Positions 6,344 to 13,172 of a DNA stretch of 13,172 nucleotides are shown one piece after another; the first letter of the stretch is position 1, and each line of letters begins with the position of its first letter. The notes beneath the pieces are model-generated. The model had not been told where the DNA came from, did not search any database, and saw only the letters and a list, made by a program, of their open reading frames with translations. A program made the translations under genes and the position numbers. This DNA comes from Thalassolituus sp. (GTDB lineage Bacteria; Pseudomonadota; Gammaproteobacteria; Pseudomonadales; Oceanobacteraceae): the NCBI GenBank assembly GCA_029212275.1, contig JARGOI010000030.1, forward strand, positions 1-13,172, given 5' to 3'.

Positions 6344-9300
6344 TCAGTTTCGTTGTTCTCTCCAGTAGTTCTTTAGGCTGTTTCCGAAGAAGGTCTGCGT
6401 ATTCTGCCTTTCTGTCCCCACAATAACGCCATATTCTTTGTTGTCTCCAGAGGTTCCGTCACCGTCGGGTAGGGGAATTAAAACCGGATTTCCAGGAAAG
6501 TATGGCTGATTCGATGTTTTGGACTCAGCCAGTCTGTCCGGTGTCTTAAGGTTTACTCTGTAGAGTTTAGACGTTCCTGAATTTCCTCCACATATAGCTT
6601 CTTCCTCTAAAGCCGTCGGCGCGTAAGTTGTAAAATATAACTCACCACTCAGTGTTGCTGATTTGAATAACGACTTTTCTCCTGATGTTGGTAAGCGGAT
6701 ATACCACCCGTAAGTTGAATCTCCGCTGCCCCATGCTTTTAGGTCGCTGAGAGACAATGCTGCTGGAGCCGTTGTCGGATATCTTGTTCCAAAAACATCC
6801 TTGATCAGGAAGTGATAATTCTGCACCGATGTATCTAGTGGATCGGCGCGGTTTCCACTGCCAATGCTGAGCATAATATACGCTTGGGAATCCCAATCTG
6901 TTGCTGCATCTTCTGAAGGATAGCCAGAACTGTAGTTATTATAATCTAGGTACGTAACATCCGGACTACTCAGGAATCTGATGTCTGCAGTTTCACCGGT
7001 ACCTGCCAGATCTGCTATCACATAACCAGATGCAAAGTTGCTTGAGTCCACACTCCCTGACTGTGTGAGATCAAAGCGCCATACTTGCCCGCCCGTATCC
7101 GCTGCATAGATGAGGTCGGCGATACCATTTCTATCGCGGTCAAGTATGACCGGATCAGCAGCAAAGCTATGATCCATATCACCATTGAGAGTCGCATTGG
7201 AAGAGGCATCCCAGAGGAGTGCGCCAGTCTCGGCGTCTACCATATATAAAGTATTGCCGATATCATCTGGTGAATTTACAGTTTCATCATCGTTATCAAT
7301 ATCGTAGCCACCGCTGAATATCAGTACGACTTTATTGGAGTTACCCCAGCGAACTTGTGCCACGTTCATTTTTGACCATGTTTGACCCAGGCGAGAGAAG
7401 CCCGATGTTGTTGAGGGTACATTCTGAACGGTCGTTTGGTAAGGGCCGTTAATTTGCCATACAAAAGATGGGTTAGTCGGATCGGTAATGTCTAGGGCAT
7501 AGTAACTACTACCACCTCTGCGCATACCAGCGTAAAGATATAGTTTATCTGAGCCATCGACAATGCCGTTGAAATTGTCATCTTTATGATAATAGGATAG
7601 CTGGCCGTCCATTCCATAAATTTTGTCAAATGAAGACTCGGGTGCAAAATAATATTTAGGATTCTTTAATAGCTCGCGTGGAATAAATGAGAATATTTCG
7701 CCGGCTGTTTGTTCTGCTGCTGAATCTCCCCATTCGATATTAAATGCATGCAAATAACCACTGTTGGTTCCCATAAACAGCACTCGTTTTCCTGCTTCAT
7801 AGTTGATGACTAGGGGCTGACTATGCAGCGGATCTTCGAGCTCTTTTCTTGCTGTAAGAGTCGTGTTGCCTGCGTCATTAGTTTCACGTTTTAGTCCAGC
7901 TATCCATTCTATGAGCTCAGCTTGAGTAGCATCGGACTCACCTGTAATACCGAGCAGTGATTTGCTGAGAACAGTGCTCTTCAGGGAATTTGATATATGA
8001 GAGTTCTGTTCGGTTATTGTAGACGCACGACTCACTGGTGATGATATCGAGGTAAGGGTCGTGCCACTGGTGCGGGTCAAAATCTTACGATCAGCGGTCA
8101 GCCGATTTGCCATTCCGCCTTGCTGTACAAAATAACCATCGGCAGTTTCACTCCAGTAGCTTCGTGCCTCTAGCTTGAAAAAACCTGTATTGGGATCGAC
8201 TGCGGGGCCTTCGGCATAGTTTTGAGACTCGCCATTGTCAGGATCATAATCTTGTCCGATATCTGCCAGTACTTCAGCGGTGCTGCCAAGTTTGTATCTC
8301 TTAAGATTACCTTTCCATGCTGTTGTGGCACTGGGTTGGAATACCGTGTAGTAAATCTCGTCGGTCACCTTGAGACTGTTGTAGGAGCTGACAGCCACGG
8401 TTGGTGAGATAAAGCTTGTTGGGTCTTCTTTTATATTACGAAATGAATTATTCAGTGCTGTGACAATATCTTCATATTTATCTGCGGAGTAATAAGTTCC
8501 ATTACCGGCAGCGGCAAGTGTTTGTAAGTAGTCGATAGCATCTTTCTCTTTGGAGACGTTACGATCAAGGAAGCCACCAATCGTATCGAGCGTCGCTGTT
8601 TGAATGCCGGTCAGGTCATTTCTGATATTGGTATTTGCCATCAGGAAGGCGAGTTCATCCCCGCACTCTCCATTGCCACGAGCTGAGCAATCGGCATTGC
8701 CCGAGTAGCCCTCAGAGCTGAGGCCAGCATAACTTATCCGATCTTCGATAAGATCTTCAATTTCAGAGTCCGCTCCTGCATCCCCTGTCGGATCACCGTC
8801 GGAAAATAAAATCAGTTTGGTTGGCGTACATGACAGCGCATCGGGGGCTATATATCTGGCACTGCTTGTGCCAGCATTCGTCATAACAGTATTGGATATC
8901 CGGGCATCGAAAGCGTTGGTTTTACGATAATCAGAAAATCCATTAGGATTTGGGAGTGTGCTCCAGACAATAGAGTTGTCAGCATTGTCACCGTATTTGG
9001 GTTCCTGTCCTGAAAGATATAAATAGGATTCGTAAAGTGTTTCAGCCAATGGAGTGAGGCCATCCGTTCCGTACAGGTTTACGCGCTTAACAATGTCTGT
9101 TCCTGTGGTATTGACGTCATCAATACCAACATCAATGAAACCGCCTCCGCCACTTTCGTCAAACCGCATTACCCCCACATTGATGCCTGTAGCATTTTCG
9201 ACGACGTCTTTGACTGCTCTTCGTAGTACATCAATTCTTAATTCTTGGATATAAGAAAGATAGTTAAGATAGTTACCAGACACCAAAATGTTATAACGAT

Positions 9301-10162
9301 AAGAGTCCGAATGTCTATTAGAGCTGGAATTACTGTATGGGGAATTAGCAGAATTATTTGAAAGATACTCGAAGTTACTGCCACTGTATGAATAGTCGTT
9401 ATTGGACCCTGATTTACTTTGTATGCACTGCAGAATCCGGGAGGACCCATCTTTGGTATCAACGACAGGCAGACCGTCTATCGAAGTATTTCCAAATAAT
9501 TGACTGTTTACTCCGGGGATATCAGTGAGCAATTTGACGGCTTCATAAGGGTCTTCATAAGCAAGGTAGTCATAGCCATTACTCTTCTCGTAAAACTCAT
9601 ACATTTCGTCTATGTAATATGGTGCACTCCAGCCATGACTATCCGCCGGAAAGTCCTTAGCTTTCCAGAAAACCCACTCTCCTACATAATAGCCCTGTCG
9701 TCCAAGGATAGTAGAAATGGTATCCCCACTCATATATGAGTTCTGACTTTTTGTGTCAGATAGTGAAACATCACAGCGCACCACTGGGTTGTTAACTAGG
9801 TCGGAGTGAACCTTATATTTTTTTATCCAATACGCGCTGGTGGCATCGACGGTCATTGTCAGAACCGAAGGAATCTTGGGGTAACGAGTTTCATTTCTCT
9901 TGTAAGTGTTATAAACGTATAAAGCGTTGGGTTCAAAGCCAAACCTGCTGTCGTCATACACCGTAGTTGATACATAGGGTTCGGCATTCGCTCCGTTGGC
10001 CGTCTTAGACATGCTCAACGATGTATCAAGAACCATTAGGATGTTCGGTGTTGCATCTCCACCCGCACCGACGAACACCTCGGTGTCATCCGCTGCACTT
10101 AATAAAGCCAGAGAGCCTGCTGTAATACCGGCCACTATAGGAAGCAATTTTTTCATAGTCAT
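6344..10162 (-). CDS. pilY1: PilY1-family pilus-tip adhesin/assembly factor, first copy
   Basis: A 1272-residue secreted PilY1 homolog, last gene of the main minor-pilin operon. A signal peptide covers about residues 1-24 (KKLLPIVAGITAGSLALLSA). The vWA-like domain keeps the MIDAS residues D46-T-S48-L-S50, T370 in LTPLAE and D455 in LFSDGD. A Ser/Asn/Tyr-rich stretch (about 250-290) precedes the GNYLNY motif. The propeller contains GTNSGYLHAF, FSFIPRELL, RRGGSSYYALD, an EF-hand-like loop starting D861 with Asn at position 5 and Asp at position 12, and a calcium loop D1008-x-D1010-x-N1012...D1016, ending in NYWRE. Six cysteines are seen. It starts 6 bases after pilX; an ATG two codons in, at 10156, has better spacing (nine bases) from AAAGG and may be the true start. 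PilY1 promotes pilus assembly, adhesion and surface sensing with PilX. Confidence 0.94.
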   Translation of the reverse strand: MTMKKLLPIVAGITAGSLALLSAADDTEVFVGAGGDATPNILMVLDTSLSMSKTANGANAEPYVSTTVYDDSRFGFEPNALYVYNTYKRNETRYPKIPSVLTMTVDATSAYWIKKYKVHSDLVNNPVVRCDVSLSDTKSQNSYMSGDTISTILGRQGYYVGEWVFWKAKDFPADSHGWSAPYYIDEMYEFYEKSNGYDYLAYEDPYEAVKLLTDIPGVNSQLFGNTSIDGLPVVDTKDGSSRILQCIQSKSGSNNDYSYSGSNFEYLSNNSANSPYSNSSSNRHSDSYRYNILVSGNYLNYLSYIQELRIDVLRRAVKDVVENATGINVGVMRFDESGGGGFIDVGIDDVNTTGTDIVKRVNLYGTDGLTPLAETLYESYLYLSGQEPKYGDNADNSIVWSTLPNPNGFSDYRKTNAFDARISNTVMTNAGTSSARYIAPDALSCTPTKLILFSDGDPTGDAGADSEIEDLIEDRISYAGLSSEGYSGNADCSARGNGECGDELAFLMANTNIRNDLTGIQTATLDTIGGFLDRNVSKEKDAIDYLQTLAAAGNGTYYSADKYEDIVTALNNSFRNIKEDPTSFISPTVAVSSYNSLKVTDEIYYTVFQPSATTAWKGNLKRYKLGSTAEVLADIGQDYDPDNGESQNYAEGPAVDPNTGFFKLEARSYWSETADGYFVQQGGMANRLTADRKILTRTSGTTLTSISSPVSRASTITEQNSHISNSLKSTVLSKSLLGITGESDATQAELIEWIAGLKRETNDAGNTTLTARKELEDPLHSQPLVINYEAGKRVLFMGTNSGYLHAFNIEWGDSAAEQTAGEIFSFIPRELLKNPKYYFAPESSFDKIYGMDGQLSYYHKDDNFNGIVDGSDKLYLYAGMRRGGSSYYALDITDPTNPSFVWQINGPYQTTVQNVPSTTSGFSRLGQTWSKMNVAQVRWGNSNKVVLIFSGGYDIDNDDETVNSPDDIGNTLYMVDAETGALLWDASSNATLNGDMDHSFAADPVILDRDRNGIADLIYAADTGGQVWRFDLTQSGSVDSSNFASGYVIADLAGTGETADIRFLSSPDVTYLDYNNYSSGYPSEDAATDWDSQAYIMLSIGSGNRADPLDTSVQNYHFLIKDVFGTRYPTTAPAALSLSDLKAWGSGDSTYGWYIRLPTSGEKSLFKSATLSGELYFTTYAPTALEEEAICGGNSGTSKLYRVNLKTPDRLAESKTSNQPYFPGNPVLIPLPDGDGTSGDNKEYGVIVGTERQNTQTFFGNSLKNYWREQRN

Positions 10163-10168
10163 ACGCCT

Positions 10169-10675
10169 TTATTGAACCTTGGGTGCGATACGGTCGATGC
10201 CGAGAACCTGAGAAGAGCCGAATATCCCGGCAATGGAGGATGTCGCGATTAAATCAAAACGGAGATACTCAAAGGTTCCGGCGCTGGTGTCGTTATTAAG
10301 AGTATTGTTTATATTTATGTCCCCGGTATAGACAACTTCGAAAGTGGTGCTTCCCGGACATGGTGCTACGCTGGTTCCCTGAACGCTTGCCCAACTCAGG
10401 GTGCCATCACCTGCTACCGTTGTGTTAAAGCGAGCTTCGTTAAGTGTATCGAGAACATCAGAACTGTTCTGGGTCGTTTCGGCAAAATGTATCTCTAGTT
10501 CACTGAATGCACATTGGAAAGCTTCTTCGCTTTTTTGCGTATTCGATACTTTTTTGAGGTTAAGCGAAGAACCTTCTAGTCCAAGAATGGCCAAAAAGGT
10601 CACAGCAGTGAGCAGTATTAACGATAAGATTAAGGCGACACCACGCTGATGCCTTGGACTGTTAAGAAGAAGCAT
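10169..10675 (-). CDS. pilX: PilX-type minor pilin, first copy
   Basis: A 168-residue prepilin of the PilX N-terminal family. The leader MLLLNSPRHQRG ends at the presumed cleavage glycine G12, followed by the hydrophobic helix VALILSLILLTAVTFLAILG. Residue +5 of the mature protein is leucine, so the Glu5 found in most pilins is absent, as usual in PilX and GspK proteins. The family's segment after the helix is represented by SNTQKSEEAFQCAFSELE. Two cysteines (in FQCAF and in APCPGS) could form a disulfide in the periplasmic domain. The start has AGGT about nine bases upstream and is the only in-frame candidate. It lies 7 bases after pilE and 6 bases before pilY1, so it is co-transcribed with both. 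In the P. aeruginosa model PilX joins PilY1 to the priming complex at the pilus tip. Confidence 0.9.
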   Translation of the reverse strand: MLLLNSPRHQRGVALILSLILLTAVTFLAILGLEGSSLNLKKVSNTQKSEEAFQCAFSELEIHFAETTQNSSDVLDTLNEARFNTTVAGDGTLSWASVQGTSVAPCPGSTTFEVVYTGDININNTLNNDTSAGTFEYLRFDLIATSSIAGIFGSSQVLGIDRIAPKVQ

Positions 10676-10682
10676 ATTGGAA

Positions 10683-11111
10683 TTACCTACCTGTCAACGA
10701 GGTGATTGCTCCATCATCTCTATCTGCTCTTCCTTGAGTGTTCATAATTAAGTTGCCATCAGCGACCTGATCGCCAATGGCCGTGGCTGTAATTTCTACG
10801 CAGGTTGTTAATCCAGAGCCACAGGCCGCAGCGGCGATGTTGTAATTTGCTAGGGCTATGGCATCGTTTGGAAATCCTAATCCTATTGTGGGGTCTGGAT
10901 CATCCAAATCAGTCGTGTAGGTATTGTTATTAAGATAAAAGCGTTCTTGTGCGTCCAATATGGCCTGCATTGCAGAGATGGCATCGGCGCGATTACCTTT
11001 TTGCACGTAGCTTTGATAGCTGGGAAACGCAATGGTCGCTAATATCGAGACGATAGCAACAACAATCATCAATTCAAGTAGCGTGAACCCTTTCAATTTA
11101 TTTTTATTCAT
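10683..11111 (-). CDS. pilE: PilE-type minor pilin
   Basis: A 142-residue type IV prepilin. The short basic leader MNKNKLKG is cut after G8 and the mature protein starts FTLLELMIVVAIVSILATIA with Glu at +5. The following KGNRADAISAMQAILDAQERFYLNNNTYTTDL is characteristic of PilE/ComP-like minor pilins, and a cysteine pair in ACGSGLTTC probably closes the C-terminal loop. Reading could begin further upstream at 11204, but that would overlap pilW by 80 bases and place 31 non-conserved residues before the leader; the ATG at 11111 has AAGGA ten bases before it. It follows pilW by 13 bases and precedes pilX by 7. In P. aeruginosa pilE is the last gene of the cluster, after pilY1; here it sits between pilW and pilX. 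A pseudopilin of another kind is unlikely given the context. Confidence 0.88.
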   Translation of the reverse strand: MNKNKLKGFTLLELMIVVAIVSILATIAFPSYQSYVQKGNRADAISAMQAILDAQERFYLNNNTYTTDLDDPDPTIGLGFPNDAIALANYNIAAAACGSGLTTCVEITATAIGDQVADGNLIMNTQGRADRDDGAITSLTGR

Positions 11112-11124
11112 CCCACGACATTCC

Positions 11125-11928
11125 TTAAAAGTTAGCTCGGGCAACGGTAGTGGTAAATACTTGTCTTTGCAGTCGAGCATTTGGGAATTCGTACATATCG
11201 GCATCTAATAATATGTAATTTCTGTCTATGCCCGCTCCGTAAGTTTCCTCTGCTGAACGAGTCAGCATGGCAACTTTTACAGCATAGACGCTGGTCCAGT
11301 CAGCGACGTCATTGGCGCGAACATAACGAGTGACATTACGAGCACCATTGGGCGTAAGCCCGTCACTTACACCATATAAGGCATGCATGGCTTCAACTCC
11401 CGCAGCCAATGAATTAGGACCTGACAGTACCGAGTTATCGCTATCTCGATATGTTGCACAGCGTAAGCTACTGACATTATTATTATCGACCTCTACCCAA
11501 AAAACGTCGGTTACAATGTCATCTTCAGGAACAATGCTACCATCAGGAAGAAGGAGTGCAGAACCTACACATGACACTCTATTGCTATCGTCTATCGCCC
11601 GACGGATAGCGATGCGGTCACCTGTATTATCCGTTGTTGAGTCTTGGGTATTGAATGCATTATTACCAATAGGAACAAATGGAATGACGTCCGTAGCTGA
11701 CGATGAGTATCCCGCTTGCATCAATTGGCGGTTAAGAAACGCAACCGCAAAACGACCGGTTTCTTGTGTCTGAGAGATACTGTCCGATAAAGAAGCCGTT
11801 CGACTGCTAGTAATCAATAAATTACCCACCGCAAACATCACTGCCAAACTGAGCACCAGCGCGATCATTAACTCGATCAGGGTTAAGCCTTTTTGAACCG
11901 ATATTAATTTGATATTTGTCTTTTTCAT
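11125..11928 (-). CDS. pilW: PilW-type minor pilin
   Basis: A 267-residue prepilin, the largest of the small pilins here, as is usual for PilW. The leader ends at G14 (SVQKG) and the mature N-terminus is LTLIELMIALVLSLAVMFAV with Glu at +5. The next segment, QTQETGRFAVAFLNRQLMQAGY, is typical of PilW/PilJ-type pilins. The rest is a large periplasmic globular domain with two visible cysteines (VSCVGS and LRCATY). The start codon overlaps the pilV stop as ATGA (11925-11928) and has only a weak ribosome-binding site, suggesting translational coupling. PilW belongs to the membrane minor-pilin core with FimU, PilV and PilE that primes pilus polymerisation and links PilX-PilY1 to the shaft. Confidence 0.92.
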   Translation of the reverse strand: MKKTNIKLISVQKGLTLIELMIALVLSLAVMFAVGNLLITSSRTASLSDSISQTQETGRFAVAFLNRQLMQAGYSSSATDVIPFVPIGNNAFNTQDSTTDNTGDRIAIRRAIDDSNRVSCVGSALLLPDGSIVPEDDIVTDVFWVEVDNNNVSSLRCATYRDSDNSVLSGPNSLAAGVEAMHALYGVSDGLTPNGARNVTRYVRANDVADWTSVYAVKVAMLTRSAEETYGAGIDRNYILLDADMYEFPNARLQRQVFTTTVARANF

Positions 11929-12491
11929 GGGCGAAATACCACTGTGTAGCTTGATCGGTAATCAGCGGCGTTGGCGCCGCCTTGACTGTTTTCATTAATA
12001 CTAAATTGCGTATCTGAGGTGGTACGAGAATCCCAGCTTACTGTTAGAGATACGTCGCCATTGGCTTGGGTAGCGACGACGAGATCCGGTGCAGTTAACA
12101 AGCTGGAAGATGTTGTTATCGCATTAATATTATTGCCGACAGGGATGCCGCACATAGTTTCCCATAGATCATAAGTTGCCATCTCATCAACAGTACAATC
12201 AGCAGCAGCTGGTTGGCTTTCTGCGCCATTATTATAAGCACTGCAAAACTTTGCTGGTTGAACTTCACAATCCGGCGCACCGGCAACATCATAGTTGCCG
12301 GTAGAGTTGGCTCTTATGCGATTGATTAAGTCATTAGCAACCCATATGGCCTGAGATCGTTGACCGCTGTCTTGAGTTGAGCGTACGGCCTGCATTTGCA
12401 TAGCACTAAGGCCCAATAAACCAATAGTGGTGATGGCGATGGTTACCATGACCTCAATGATTGTGATCCCTTGTTGAGCACGTATTGTCAT
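11925..12491 (-). CDS. pilV: PilV-type minor pilin
   Basis: A 188-residue prepilin. The leader MTIRAQQG is cut after G8 and the mature protein starts ITIIEVMVTIAITTIGLLGL with Glu at +5. The continuation SAMQMQAVRSTQDSGQRSQAIWVANDLINRIRAN is characteristic of PilV, and several cysteines follow (APDCEV, KFCSAY, ADCTVD, ETMCGI), probably as disulfides. The ATG at 12491 is chosen over a TTG at 12497 because AGGAG lies seven bases before the ATG but would be almost in contact with the TTG. The start overlaps the fimT/fimU stop by one base (TAATG) and the stop overlaps pilW by four. PilV is part of the core minor-pilin priming complex. Confidence 0.92.
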   Translation of the reverse strand: MTIRAQQGITIIEVMVTIAITTIGLLGLSAMQMQAVRSTQDSGQRSQAIWVANDLINRIRANSTGNYDVAGAPDCEVQPAKFCSAYNNGAESQPAAADCTVDEMATYDLWETMCGIPVGNNINAITTSSSLLTAPDLVVATQANGDVSLTVSWDSRTTSDTQFSINENSQGGANAADYRSSYTVVFRP

Positions 12492-13063
12492 TAACAATCT
12501 CCTGGTGTGACTACGACCTGTCCAGATACAAAAACACCTATCGACTTATCTCCAATATTGCTATCAGCAGAGCAAACCGTAATGGTTCCAGCGCTTCTGG
12601 GAATGCCTGTGGCATTGAACAAAATAGGTCTCGTATTATTCGCAAACTCGGCGGATGTGATGACTATCCCCGTACCGATATCGCGAGCATTTTTGATGCG
12701 AAAAGCATCAACGCCAGCATCGACAGTTTCTGGAGTTAATGGATCATTGTCAGCGTTTGTATATTGTTCCACTCGCCAACCGTCAGATAAACCGCCCGCT
12801 GCAGGAGTCAAACCAACTATAACGGATTTTGAAATAGCCAAATTTCGGGCCAATTCAATGTCGTTGGATAGGGCAGAGGATGCTTGCTTTGATGCTTGAC
12901 TGGAAAGTATGCTTCCTAAATAAGGAGTACCCACCGTAAGCAGTATGGCAGCAATGGAAATTGCAATCATCAGCTCAACCAAGGTGAATCCTTGGTTAAT
13001 ATTGATACTGCTAAAAGCGTGTCGATTATTTAGATCTCTGACGCAACGACGTTCATTATTCAT
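12491..13063 (-). CDS. GspH/FimT-family minor pilin (FimU-like)
   Basis: A 190-residue prepilin at the head of the operon. The cleavage glycine is G25, giving an unusually long 24-residue pre-glycine leader; no in-frame ATG, GTG or TTG exists between the ATG at 13063 and the cleavage site. The mature protein starts FTLVELMIAISIAAILLTVG with Glu at +5, followed by the SNDIELARNLAISKS segment and a C-terminal domain with FNATGIPRSAGTITVCSADSN typical of GspH/FimT. The last residues read SGQVVVTPGDC, lacking the GRxR motif reported for DNA-binding FimT proteins, so a structural FimU role in pilus priming is more likely than DNA uptake; this is inference. The closing C190 may pair with the cysteine in ITVCS. 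Symbol left empty because fimT and fimU cannot be separated with certainty. Confidence 0.88.
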   Translation of the reverse strand: MNNERRCVRDLNNRHAFSSININQGFTLVELMIAISIAAILLTVGTPYLGSILSSQASKQASSALSNDIELARNLAISKSVIVGLTPAAGGLSDGWRVEQYTNADNDPLTPETVDAGVDAFRIKNARDIGTGIVITSAEFANNTRPILFNATGIPRSAGTITVCSADSNIGDKSIGVFVSGQVVVTPGDC

Positions 13064-13080
13064 GAAAATAGCCCAATTAT

Positions 13081-13110
13081 TTTATACTAGGATAAGTCAA
13101 TGAATGACAT
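13081..13110 (-). promoter_or_regulatory. Candidate promoter of the minor-pilin operon
   Basis: On the minus strand ATGTCA (13105-13110, four of six matches to the -35 consensus) is followed after 18 bases by TATAAA (13081-13086, five of six to the -10). The implied leader is only about 11 bases. A TTGACT at 13095-13100 lies too close to be paired with this -10. In pseudomonads the equivalent operon responds to AlgR, but no AlgR or sigma-54 site is recognisable in the 109 bases available. Confidence 0.25.
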
Positions 13111-13172
13111 TGCGCTAATGGAGTCGGATAAGCGTGGTCAAATTAAGATTAAGTGGTCGTTATTCAAAGGTT
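13100..13172 (+). CDS. Possible start of a divergent gene (5' end only)
   Basis: An ATG at 13100 opens a frame with no stop to the window edge (24 full codons, MNDIALMESDKRGQIKIKWS and four more). AGGA at 13090-13093 region lies about seven bases before the ATG, good spacing for a ribosome-binding site, and a TATACT hexamer lies upstream at 13083-13088. The peptide is basic and soluble-looking with no recognised motif. In P. aeruginosa pilS and pilR lie near the fimT side of this cluster, and PilS proteins begin with a short charged stretch before membrane helices, so a PilS-like kinase is a possibility but not shown. Short open frames of this length can occur by chance. Confidence 0.4.
   Translation, partial: MNDIALMESDKRGQIKIKWSLFKG

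Noticed and set aside
1319..10162. The second pilX-pilY1 pair as an assembly or sequencing duplication artefact
   Set aside because: The copies are highly diverged at protein level, differ in length and cysteines, and are separated by a unique 430-base region.
10683..11204. Longer pilE frame starting at 11204
   Set aside because: It would overlap pilW by 80 bases and add 31 residues that do not look like a prepilin leader; the ATG at 11111 has a ribosome-binding site and gives a normal 8-residue leader.

Overview
The window is chromosomal DNA that looks gammaproteobacterial. Its left end has the fkpB-ispH gene pair, which in pseudomonads and relatives lies beside the type IV pilus minor-pilin cluster, and that same neighbourhood is seen here. 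The base composition is moderate, with AT-rich intergenic DNA. There is no transposase, integrase, tRNA, rRNA or CRISPR array. Assignment below class level is not supported by the sequence alone; a marine or environmental relative of Pseudomonas, Cellvibrio or similar is a guess.

Layout: (1) 1-1189, plus strand: the 3' end of fkpB (SlpA-type peptidyl-prolyl isomerase) overlaps ispH (last enzyme of the non-mevalonate isoprenoid pathway), followed by a bidirectional terminator. (2) 1319-5913, minus strand: a second pilX-pilY1 pair. (3) 5914-6343: a 430-base AT-rich gap with a long hairpin, a 23-bp tandem repeat, an inverted repeat and a candidate promoter for the second pair. (4) 6344-13063, minus strand: a tight operon read fimT/fimU-pilV-pilW-pilE-pilX-pilY1, with 1- and 4-base overlaps or gaps of 6 to 13 bases. 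(5) 13100-13172, plus strand: probable start of a divergent gene that runs out of the window.

How the genes work together: in the Pseudomonas aeruginosa model, the minor pilins FimU, PilV, PilW, PilX and PilE form, with PilY1, a complex that primes pilus assembly and sits at the pilus tip. PilY1 is the large secreted adhesin and surface sensor. Here all minor pilins are present once except PilX, which is present twice, each copy directly followed by its own diverged PilY1 (1272 and 1338 residues). Both PilY1 proteins keep a complete metal-binding vWA motif and a PilY1-type beta-propeller with calcium-loop motifs. They differ in calcium-loop residues, cysteine content and C-terminal tail. The most interesting reading is that one core minor-pilin set may be capped by either of two PilX-PilY1 pairs, with the second pair under separate control. 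That reading is inference.
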